Both the position numbers and the translations under genes were made by a program. Below are positions 12,101 through 24,100 of a DNA stretch of 64,000 bases, piece after piece. Where the stretch lies: contig NC_061151.1 of NCBI RefSeq assembly GCF_905220365.1, positions 6,256,197 to 6,320,196 of the forward strand, given 5' to 3'. This DNA is from Vanessa cardui. Lineage: Eukaryota; Arthropoda; Insecta; Lepidoptera; Nymphalidae. Every line of letters begins with the position of its first letter. Positions within the stretch are counted from its first letter, which is position 1. The notes beneath the pieces are model-generated. The model worked only from the letters and a program-made list of their open reading frames with translations, ran no database searches and was not told where the DNA came from.

Positions 12101-15100
12101 ACCAATTAAGATAACACTCAATTTGCAACAATATTTTTGTATGATTAATTAAGTTTAGATATCAAAATGAGTAATTTATCGCAAGTAACATCAAGGTCAT
12201 TTTCCAAGTCAGGTAGTTCGAGTCAGTTTGGCGCTGGAGAATCATTTCCTCGGTAAAATCTGTTTATTGATACGTATAATGGAGCGTATGGAGCTACTTA
12301 TCCTTTACTAGTTCTCTCCCGTGGCTTCGCTTACGTAATAGGGGTAGGTTATCATGTGTTAGGCAAAAGTAGCCTATGTCGTTTCTTGGAGCTGAAGTTT
12401 GCTTCACACCAAATTTCATCAAATTCGGTTCAGCGGTTTGATCGTTAAAGAGCGACAGACAGACAGGCAGAGTTACTTTCACATTTATAATATTAATATA
12501 GAAGTATAATATTTTTAAATCGTTTTCACTTTTAAATCGTCATTTTACAACTATATTAAGTGGTTTACAAGTGGTAGTGCCACAAGTGGTAGTGCCACGC
12601 TGTATACCTTCGGGTTACAGCCGAATGGGCCGGCACGCCCGGGGAAGTACCACTCTCTCACTTAAAATCGGCGTAAAGTGGTAGTTATGCTACCGCGTTT
12701 CATCCGGTAAGTGAGAGTTCCGGAGGCCCAATCCCCCTCCCCCCAAAACTTGTGCAGAATTTGGTTAAATTACCCCAGGAGGGTACCATCAGCGACAGCG
12801 GTGGAGAATCCCTCTCTGGGCATCCATGCTCAGGACATACACCACCTGAGCAGGGATGCCCAGGCTGCCCTCCGAATTCTGGGGGGGGCAATTTTGCGCT
12901 CGCCACTGTTCGGGGCAAGCAGAGCAGGCATCATAAGGAAACCCCTACCACCCTCGCTGTGGACTTCTGCAACATAAGGGGACTCAACTCCAACCTCAAC
13001 GCCGTTCACTACCATCTGGAAACGGCGAAGCCGGCCTTGCTCTTTCTAACCGAGACCCAGATATCTTCTCCTGCCGATACGACTTTTCTCTCTGTTGGGG
13101 CCGATGGAATATCTCTAAAAATGTTGTTGCTCATTATGCCTCATATTCAAGAAATGATTACTACGATAATTAATATGTCTATTACCCAGAGCATATTTCC
13201 TATAATATGGCAGAAAGCGATAATTAAGCCTATCCCTAAAAATAATAATCCCTCAGAAAATAAGGATCTACGGCCAATAAGTATCCTGCCATGTTTATCC
13301 AAAGTATTGGAAAAAATAGTATATAATCAGCTATCTGATTTTCTTGAGACCAATAATATATTACCCATGAGACAGTCAGGATTCCGTAAACGTCGCGGTA
13401 CTGCAACTGCACTGATTGATGTGGTTGACGAAATATTAAACGCGCAAGATAAAGGTAATGGCACTATACTAGTTTTGTTGGATTACTCTAGGGCATTTGA
13501 TACGATTAACGTCTCTCTTTTACTAGCTAAACTACACTACTACGGACTTAGCGCAGAAACTATACAATGGTTCACCAGTTATCTGGGTAGTAGAACGCAA
13601 ACCGTAGAACTTAAACATGAAGATGGCACCATAAAATCATCGCAATGTAGGCAAGTTCTTAGAGGTGTACCCCAAGGATCGATACTTGGTCCTCTACTAT
13701 TTATTATATATTGCGCTGACGTAACAAAGGTCATAAAAAACTGCCGTTACCATATGTACGCTGACGACATACAAATATATATATCTTTTCCACCTAATGA
13801 AACTCATAATGCTGTACTTAAGCTAAATGAAGATTTAAGAAACATAGCAGGTTGGTCAGAAGCAAATTGTTTAGCGCTAAATCCACAAAAGTCTAAATTT
13901 GTAATACTGGGCACGGCGAATCAAATACAACTGATATCAAGGGAAATACCTATGGTTAAAATTCAAGATGAACCAATTGAAAGAGTTACAGAAGCACGTA
14001 ATCTTGGCGTACTTATGGACGAATGCCTTAGATTTGAAAAACATATTCATAATACAGTTAAAAGCTGCTTTTATCGTCTAAAAGTTTTATACCAAATAAG
14101 AAAGTTTTTAAAGGTAAATGTAAGAATCCGCCTATGTGAATCATTAGTATTATCCAAATTAAATTACGCCGATGTAGTGGTGGGCCCAAGACTATTGCAA
14201 CGTACAAAAAATTTAATTCAAAAGGTGCAAAATGCTTGTGCAAGATATTGCTTCGATATACCTCCACGTACGCATGTCACACAGTATTTAAATAACGCCG
14301 GAATTATGAGAATGGAATACCGTAGGCAACTGCATTTTATGACGCTCTTATTCGGGGTAATCAAGTTCAAACTTCCACCATACCTTTATAACAAGCTTCG
14401 TTGGGCGCACGATACGAACACATACGCAACCAGATCGAAATCATATTTACTTCTTATGCCTCTCCATAGAACGGCCGCCTTCCGTGGCAGTTTTCGATAC
14501 GCCGCCACCAAGTGCTGGAACAACCTTCCACCGCCATTGAGGAACCTAAATATAATTCATAATTTTAGAAACAAATACAGAAAATTTCTTCTTGATAAAC
14601 AAAAGCAAACATAGCAATTGATTTTATTTATCTTTGTTAATTTAAATATAATATAATGATTTATATTTAATTGTATACATATGTATGAATTTATATACAT
14701 GTTCGTGTGTGTGTGTGTGTGTATAATATGTAGGTATGTGTGTGTATGTAGTTGTATAGATGAGATTTTATATATGTATATGTCATAACTATAAAATGAT
14801 AATTCAATATAATCTTATAACTTTTTTTTTTTTTTAATATGTAATCAAATCTACTCACCTTACAGTGCATGGCCCATTGGCAAGATGGAGTATTGATCAG
14901 ACTTGGTTAGACTATTTAGTGAATAGATTTCAACCTCTATTTGATTGTTATGATATTTGTTAAACGGCACGTCTCGACCTGCTTGCGACCTTCTGTAATA
15001 ATATGTTCGCTATATTAATTTATACCTCCAATAAATGCAAAGAATCAAAAGTAATATTATTGTGATTTAGATTATATTAAAACACATTTAAAAAAAAGAA

Positions 15101-18100
15101 AAGAAAAACAGAAATTAGTATATATTACTTACTTATTATTATTAATTATTTTTTTTCTTTCTCCTTAAATAATTCGTAGGTGATCGAATATCTTTGTGAT
15201 CTCAGCGTAATATAATTTAGTTTTAAATTTTAATCCATTGTGCTACACGTCCAACCTCCACTGCCGCCGCGAGGTACCTGAGGGCTGAACGCATCATACT
15301 ATCGTAGACTTGTTTTGATTTCTGTTATGTTTTTACTTTTATTTTTTATTTGATTTTAACACGACATAATAGTGGACTATTGTCAATGTCGTTCACTTGA
15401 CGTACGGAAATAAGGTGATCACTGAAAATCAGTGCTGCCGTCTTTGCGAATTTCACACATAGTACGAATCGTATTTTAATTTAAGTACTTATAGAAAAAA
15501 AAAAAGCTATATAATTTAAATCGTTATTTTTTTTTTTTTTTTTGTGTGTGAAATTCCTAGGCCGACAGCAAATGCTGAGTGATTTCCCTTTTTGTGGCAT
15601 CGTACTGCTATGTAGGCAGCATTTTGTTTTTATTTATTTATGCCTCTTTTTAAAATCTTTATTAGATATTATTTAATTGTATTGTTATTTTAAGTTTTTG
15701 TTTTTTTTTTGTTGTATTGTTTATGTCACTTATGTATCAACACGATGCTTACAAATAAAAAAAATTCTTTCTTTCTCTTTCTTTCTTTCTCTCGTACCCT
15801 GGGTACAAATTGGAACATTCCTTTATACCACGAGCTGGGGTATGCGTTTACGTCAGAGATGATATCTGTTCTCGACGCCTCGGCAGCCTTGAAGGACAGG
15901 ACCTATCGATTATCTGGCTGCGTGTAGACTGCGATGACCATCCGCGAATCTATGCGTGCCTTTATAGGTCCCATAGCGGTAATGCCGAAACCGACCGACT
16001 GGTTGAGCACGTCCAAATGGCTACAGATTCCGTGCTTCAGCAGATTCCATCCGCAGAGATCATTATTCTGGGTGACTTTAATGCTCACCACGCAGAATGG
16101 CTCGGCTCACGCACCACCGATCATGCGGGTAGGTCTGTTCTGGACTTCGCTCTAGCATATGATCTGACACAACTGGTCAACTTGCCAACGCGAATACCGG
16201 ATGTGGAGGATCATACACCTTCCCTGTTGGACCTTCTGCTGACTTCACATCCGGATGGCTATCACGTTATCGTCGATCCCCCTCTGGGCTCGTCTGACCA
16301 CTGTCTCGTCCGGAGTATAGTGCCGGTTGCGGTACTCACGGCCTCGCTTTGTTGGGTGCTGCCGAGTATGGCACTACAAGTCAGCAGATTGGGATGGGAT
16401 GCGGTCTTTTTTTGCATCTTACCCATGGGGGCAGATTTGTTTCTCGCCGGATGATCCGAACGCTGCTGCTGACTCTGTTGCCGATGTGGTGCTTCAGGGT
16501 ATGGAACTATTCATTCCTTACTCTGCAGTACCCATCGGTGGCAAGTCCCAGCCTTGGTTTGGTCGCTTCTGCAAAACGGCATCACGCCGAAAGTGGGAAC
16601 GCTATCAAACCTGGGCTAATGCATCTGCGTCTCGTGATGTAAATACCAGCGCATTTAAAAAGGAATACAACTCTGCCTCTAGGTCCCTCAAAAACGTGAT
16701 TGCTAGGGCGAAGACGGAGTACATTGGCAGAATTGGCGAGAGACTGGTGTGTCTCCCTTCAGGAACACGAGCGTTCTGGTCTCTCGCTAAGGCTGTCTTA
16801 GGGAATTTCTGTCAGCCATCTTTTCCATCTCTGCACAGAGACGGTGAGTCATTGGCCCATACCGCGAAAGAGAAAGCTGATCTTTTAGGCTCTCTCTTCG
16901 CGTCGAACTCGACTCTGGATGACCAAGGAAAATCTCCACCAACAATTCCGCGATGTGATACCACGATGCCGGAGGTTAAATTCCGGAAAAGTGCAGTTCG
17001 TAAAGCACTTCTTTCCTTGGACATTCATAAGTCGAGCGGACCCGATGGTATCCCTCCAATCGTGCTACGGACATGTGCTCCCGAGTTGGCACCGGTCTTA
17101 ACGCGTCTTTTCCGGCAATCCTACACATTAGGCGTCGTCCCGAATTCCTGGAAGACAGCTTTGGTGCATCCGATCCCTAAAAAAGGCAACCGCTCAGACC
17201 CGTCCAATTATAGGCCTATAGCCATCACCTTCTTGCTCTCCAAGATAATGGAGTCCCTTATTAACTGCCAGCTCCTGCGGTATCTAGAGGAGAACCAGCT
17301 GATTAGCGACCGCCAGTACGGTTTCCGTCGGGGTCGGTCAGCCGGTGATCTTCTAGTTTACCTTACTCACAGGTGGGCTGAAGCAGTTGAGAGCAAGGGG
17401 GAGGCATTAGCAGCCAGCTTGGACATAGCGAAGGCCTTCGATCGTGTATGGCACAAAGCGCTTCTTTCGAAGCTTCCTTCCTATGGGCTTCCCGGGAAAT
17501 TATGCAATTGGATTACCAGCTTTTTGGCAGATCGGAGCATCAAAGTCGTTGTCGACGGTGCATACTCTGACTTAAAATTCGTCAATGCTGGTGTTCCACA
17601 AGGCTGCGTTCTATCACCCACTCTGTTTCTTCTGCATATCAATGATTTGTTGCAAATCGGGAACATTCATTGCTATGCAGACGACAGTACCGTTGACACC
17701 TTATACACCGGCCGCGCTAATATTTCTCGGGAAAACGTCGAAGAGAACCGGAACAAACTTGTGTCTGAAATCGAGTCTTCATTAAACGAAGTCTCGAATT
17801 GGGGCCGGCTAAATCTAGTCCATTTCAACCCCAAAAAGACGCAAGTTTGCGCGTTAACCGCTAAAAAAACACCATTTGTCGTATCTCCACGATTTGAGAA
17901 CATTCTGATAGCCGCTACAGGTAGTATCGGAATACTTGGCGTTGATATTTCGAGCCTCGTTCAGTTCCGCGGTCAATTGGAAGGCAAAGCCAAATTGGCT
18001 TCAAAAAAGCTGGGCGTGCTCAGCAAGGCGAGACAGTATTTCACGTCGGCCCATCGCCTTAAACTTTACAAGGCGCAAATTCGGCCTCACATGGAGTACT

Positions 18101-21100
18101 GCTCTCACCTCTGGGCGGGTGCTCCCCAGTACCAGCTCCTTCCATTTGACCGCATCCAACGTAGAGCGGCTCGAGTTATCGACGATCAAGCTCTTTCCGA
18201 TCTCCTTGATCCTTTGGCTTTGCGTAGAGATGTCGGATCACTCTGCATTTTCTACCGAATTTTTCACGGGGAATGTTCCGAGGAATTGTTCGGATTAATC
18301 CCGGCTGCTCAATTTCACCTTCGGACATCTCGCCAAAATTCTAAGTTTCACCCGCACCACCTTGATGTCCGAAAATCCACAACAGCGCGATTTCTCAGAC
18401 ATTTTCTGCCTCGCACAACCACTTTGTGGAACCAGCTTTCGCCGGCGGTTTTTCCGAACCGATACGACATGGGAACCTTTAAGAAAAGAGCGTACTCCTT
18501 TTTGAAAGGCCGGCAACGCACCTGCAAGTCCCCTGGTGTTTCAGGTGTCCATGGGCGGTGGTAGTCACTTTCCATCAGGTGAGCCTCCTGCTCGTTTGCC
18601 ACCTATGCCATAAAAAAAAAAAAAAAACTATATTAAGTGAAGCTACCGGTAATTCGGAAAGCAGTTTCTACCCAGAAAAATCGGCAATAAAAATTACATA
18701 AACAGTGGTTACTCTTATTCAACTTTTAAAAAATGATATAAAAATATATTATTATAATCAATGTGTAAACATCGAAACCTACAGACGGATAGAGTTACTT
18801 TCACATTTATAATATTAGTACAGAAGGGATGAACCCCGATAGCTCCGACATTTTCATGCAAACCTCATACTTTTCCAAAACACCGACTTTTGTCTGCGCT
18901 GCTTAGTTGTATGGAAAAAAATGAATAGAAGCCTGTGCCTAGTCTGAGTTATGAGGACCTATAGTTACCCTGGATTAGCTAACTATTTAGCCATTTATTT
19001 TTAGTTAAGAGCCGACATGGCCCAAGTTTAGAACGCGTGCATCGATCTTAACCGATGATTGCGGGTTCAGACCCAGACCAACGGATATTCATGTAGTTAA
19101 TTTGTGTTTATAATTTATCTCGTGCTCGATGGTGAAGGAAAATATCGTGAGGAACCCTGCATATGTTTAATCTCATAGATATTCTGCCACATGTGTATTC
19201 CAATCCGCATTGGAACAGCGTGTTGGAATTTGTTACAAACCTTCTCCTCAAAGGGAGTGGAGGTGTTAGCCCAGCAGTGGGAAATTTACAGACTGTTGTT
19301 GTGGTTAGCCAGTTCACAAAAAACTTCTCATTATATAATATTAACTAAGGATAATTCTATTTCAGATCATCAATCGGACAATGGCAGCGGTCCTCATATC
19401 AACGGCATCGCTGGCCGTCCTCTCTCTTATCGGCGAGAGACCCTCGCTCCCCGAACTGGTATCCTGGATGGACATGGAAACTCTGCTGCTGCTGTTCAGC
19501 ATGATGATCCTGGTTTCCATTATGGCTGAGACTGGGATGTTCGATTTCCTTGCCGTATTCACGTTTGAGGTAAGTTTAGTGATCAATTCAAAATAGATAT
19601 ATTTGAAAAAGTGGATTTTATGTTATGGTAAGTAGTCACCATTATTAAATATTTATTGATGTCTAGACAAGATATATATATTTTTAGAACCAGAAGTAGT
19701 TTAACCTCTTAAATAATTAACTTTAATTTTAAATAACAATCAATCTACCACAAAAGAAAAACATGTAGTCTACAACACAAATAACCATCAATAATCACAT
19801 TACACCGTAATAATTATATTTGCGATCTCAATGTGTCAGCCACGAATCTCCCGCCGATTTTTTTTTTAAAGGGATGTTATGTGACTTGACGCAGATGTTG
19901 CTTGTTTATTCCAACAATATGTATAAGTTTAATTATACTTTACTGACATTCTATCTAATTAAAATGATAGAAATCGAAATCACTAAGTTTCTTACCAGTT
20001 CTTATCAATAGAATCTACTTTCCTAACGTGTTATCTTCACTTGAATGAAGAATATTTTGATTTTGTATATTTCCAGGTGACCAAAGGAAAACTTTGGCCA
20101 TTGATAACCCTGCTGTGTGCTATCACGGCGCTGCTATCGACATTTTTGGACAACGTCACAACGGTTTTGTTGATGACACCAGTGACCATAAGGTAGAATA
20201 TTCTTTCTTGAAGGTTTTTTATACTATTAGTTGGCGGACGAGCATATGGACTACCTGATATTAAGTGGTCACCATTGCCCATAGACAATGACGCTGTAAG
20301 AAACATTAACCATTCCTTTCATTGCCAATGCGCCTCCAACCTTGGGAACTAAGATGTTATGTCCCTTATGCCTGTAGTTATTCTAGCTCACTCACCCTTC
20401 GAACCGGAACACAACCAAGTACTGTGTTTGGCGGTTGAATATATCATGAGTGAGTGGTACCTATTCAGACGTACTTACATAAAGCTCTATAACCAAGTAA
20501 AATGTAAAAGCGATCCTGTGACGCCCCTTGAAAAGACGGCTAGAGTACCGCTGGTTTTTTCGTGTGTATTCCAATTCCAGTGTACCGGGGCGCACTCGGC
20601 GTCTTGGGCATCGGCGAATCCCAAATATAATTTCACACAATAAAATATATAATATGCTCCCTTTTTCAGGTTATGCGAAGTGATGGACATGGATCCCGTG
20701 CCAATATTAATGTCGATGGTACTCTTCAGTAACATAGGGGGTACAGCTACCCCTGTGGGAGATCCCCCGAACGTCATCATTGCTTCGAATAAGGCTGTTG
20801 TCCTAGCGGTATGTTATTTTTGTCTATGGTTACAATAGCAACAACATCCTATAAATGTCCCACTGCTGGGCTAAGACCTCCTCTCCCCTTGAGGAGAAGG
20901 TTAAATTAAGGTTTTGGTTAAGGGTTTCCAAAAAGCCCTTCCTTTGGGGGATGGTTTTAATTTTACTACAGAGATTAACAATTTCAATTTAATTCTATTC
21001 TAATGTATGTATGTTTCTTTACAGGGTATAAATTTCACGAATTTTACAATGCACATGACGTTAGGTATACTTCTGGTGTGCGTACAGACATACTTCCAAC

Positions 21101-24100
21101 TCAGATATATATACAGGGATACGAATAAGCTGCGTCTGAATGTACCAAGAGAAATACAAGGTAACTATAATACATCATAGTTTTCTATTCGTTATTTATA
21201 TTATCTGTTTTATTATCTGTAATTAATAATGGTATAAGTTGTGAGAAGGCTTTGAGTAAACCCCTTGGGTTCCACCTACTCATCAGATATTCTGCTGTCA
21301 AACAGTAGTAACTAGTATTGTTGTGTTTGAAGATTGAGTGAGCCAGTGTAACTACACAAGGGCCACAACATCTTACGATCAAATTTGGTGGCGCATTGCC
21401 GATGTAAGGAATGGTTAATATTTCTTACAGCACCGTTATCTTTGAGCGGTATTGACCACTTTATACACAAAGTAAAAGTTTAGCCCAAAAGATCAATATG
21501 GACACGGTATTCCTTAACTAATTTCAGACCTTCGCCATCAAATATCGATATGGCGTCGAGCGATAGAGTCGCTCCCACACTTGAGCAAAGACCAGCAGGT
21601 GGTTAGAGAAAGGCTGGAGAGGAAGATGAAGAAGCTGACGGTCCAGCTGGATACGATGGTCAAGGAGAGTTCGAAAAGAGTTTGCCCGAAGGAGACCTTT
21701 CAAAATACCCTCGGACAATTGAAAGAGAAAGTAAGTCTATTAAAAAATCTTTATTAATAAATGTGCAGATGCTCTTGGGTGCCGTACCTTTCAAGATAAA
21801 GTAATTCCTTAGAAGATTACTTCCTTCGTCTGTCCGTTTCTATTTCCCAAGGAAGCGTAGAGGTATAAAAGTGAAATATATCTTTAATTCTGGATTTGGA
21901 TATCAACTATTTGCTTAAAATTTGATTGGTAGCACTATTTTTATGGTTTCCGTATATACTTTCTACCACCAAACAGAAGAGTGAGTAAGTCTGTGTAGCT
22001 TCATGCACAAGGGACATTACATCTTAGTTCCCAAGGTTGGTGGCGCATTGGTGATGTAAGGAATAGTTAATATTTCTTACAGCGCCATTGTCTAAGTGGG
22101 GTTGTGACCACATATCACATCATCTATATCATTAAAAAAGGAAAGAATATTATCGGATCGGAATTAAAGATTTGGTTCTTAATCTATAAACTCCTAGAAT
22201 GCATAGTGTTTTAGAAAAATATGCCTTCACCACCACCAGATATGAATTATTAATCTATATAGACCGGGAGATGATAATGACAAAATATTTGGTCATTGGT
22301 ACCAGTATGGCGGTTCTTCAGGAGTCTAATTACGTAAAGGCAAAAAGGAAAATGATGGTCGTAACGATTAATCGAACAACAACAACAACAACAACCTGTA
22401 AATTCCAACTGCTGGGCTAAAGGCCTCCTCTCCCTTTGAGGAGAAGGTTTGGAACATATTCCACCACGCTGTTCCAATGCGGGTTGGTGGAATGCAGATG
22501 TGGCAGAATTTCTATGAAATTATAAAGACAAATTAAGCACATGAATCAGCGATGCTTGCCTGGGTTTGAACCCGCAATCATCGATTAAGATGCACGAGTT
22601 TAAACCGCTGGGCCATCTCGACTTTTTTTTATAAAATAACGAGTGTCGAACGATTTGTTCCACAAAAATGCTTGTATTTTCAGATAGTCGAAAAAAAAGA
22701 TGTAGGCGACAGCGTAATGCCATACTTCTCGGGTGTGGCTTACAACCCGCCATATCGACGCGAATACGTTAATTTTTATAAAACAATTCAACCATTTGTA
22801 CCAGGCTAATTTTTGGATAGCTAATTATCGTCGAGTAGACATTCACGAAAATCACCTTGCTTGCTTTTCCGAGAGTTCCCAATGACCACCATACCACTGC
22901 AAAGGAGTAATTTTTTTTTGGCCAAACGATTTGTACCTGAAATATCGATATTTGAAATCGTTCGACACTCGTTATTTTTCCGACGCGTTCGATTAAAGCC
23001 CACGCGATTGGGCCGCCGGTGCGAGCGCTATGACCATCATTTTCAATTTTGCCTTTACGTAATTAGACCCCTGAAGAACCGCCATACTGGTACAAATGAT
23101 CAAATATTTTGTTATTATCATTTCCCGGTCTAATACGCGCCTTTAGGTTTCAAATGTTTCAAATGTTAAATAATTTTATCATTTCAGTACAAAATCCGCG
23201 ACAAGATGTTGCTTCTGAAATCAACATTCGCCATTAGTTTCGTCGTCGTCGTGTTCTTCCTGCACTCGATACCGGAATTGAGTGAGTATGACGTCAGAGT
23301 GCCATGACGTCATCGATCAGCACATGGCACTTGACAGTAGAGACTATCCAATAGGCATTAGTTATATAGCTAGGAGTGCCTCTACTAAGGAACCCTGTAC
23401 CCACAGTAACAGCCAGTAAATTTCTCACTTCTCACTGAGGTTTGGAGCATATTCCACTGGCAGAATTTGGTTGAATTTAGAACCTGCATGGTTGCTTCGC
23501 GATGTTTTAGTTCAATGCCGAGCACAAGATGAGTTATAAACACAAATTAAGCACATAAGAAATCAGTGGTGCTTGCCTGTGTTTGAGTTCGAAGTCTTTA
23601 TTAATGAGTATAGTTTTAACTGAGCTCTATATCTTATTAGTTTTCCTTATTGAACGCTCGAGCTTATATAGATGTTTGGGAGTTTGACAGAATTGCACTT
23701 TTTTAGAAAATACCTAGGCGTAAATTTTGTTACAATAGATCCTTTTAAACCTGTCAAAACCCAAATCAAGCCAATCACTGTTATTTAGAATCTTCTGGAA
23801 ATTATGGATTGATTTTTTTTCCACCAGATCGAATGTCTCTCGGCTGGACAGCTCTCCTGGGCGCGATTCTGCTGCTGACGCTCGCCGACCGCGAGGACTT
23901 GGAGCCGATCCTGCACCGCGTGGAGTGGTCCACGCTGCTGTTCTTCGCGTCGCTGTTTGTACTCATGGAGGTAAGTGAATATATTTATAAGTAAGTCAGA
24001 GCCTTCAATCGTATTTGTTTTGAAATCAATCTGAGATAAGCGCCGATTTTCTTCACATAATCAATAAATCCTTCTCGGAACAAGTTATTCACTTCTATAA

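Larger units (their letters stand above)
12563..18626 (+). mobile_element. LINE-1w: EEP/RT non-LTR retrotransposon split by a nested LINE
   Basis: The element is bounded by a 13-bp TSD, ACTATATTAAGTG, at 12550-12562 and 18627-18639, and ends in a run of A after ACCTATGCCAT. Its 5' UTR-like start is GC-rich. The endonuclease starts before 13091, resumes at 15793 and runs to about 16330; the RT region follows to 18564. Removing the nested LINE leaves about 3.4 kb, with the ORF in the same frame on both sides of the insertion point. No ORF1 is seen, so the copy is 5'-truncated or belongs to a single-ORF family. Target: a copy of repeat C (halves 12515-12562 and 18627-18740). Confidence 0.88.

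Noticed and set aside
15810..16454. Endonuclease ORF as a host gene
   Set aside because: Its frame continues from the LINE 5' part and leads into an RT with a LINE 3' tail and TSD.
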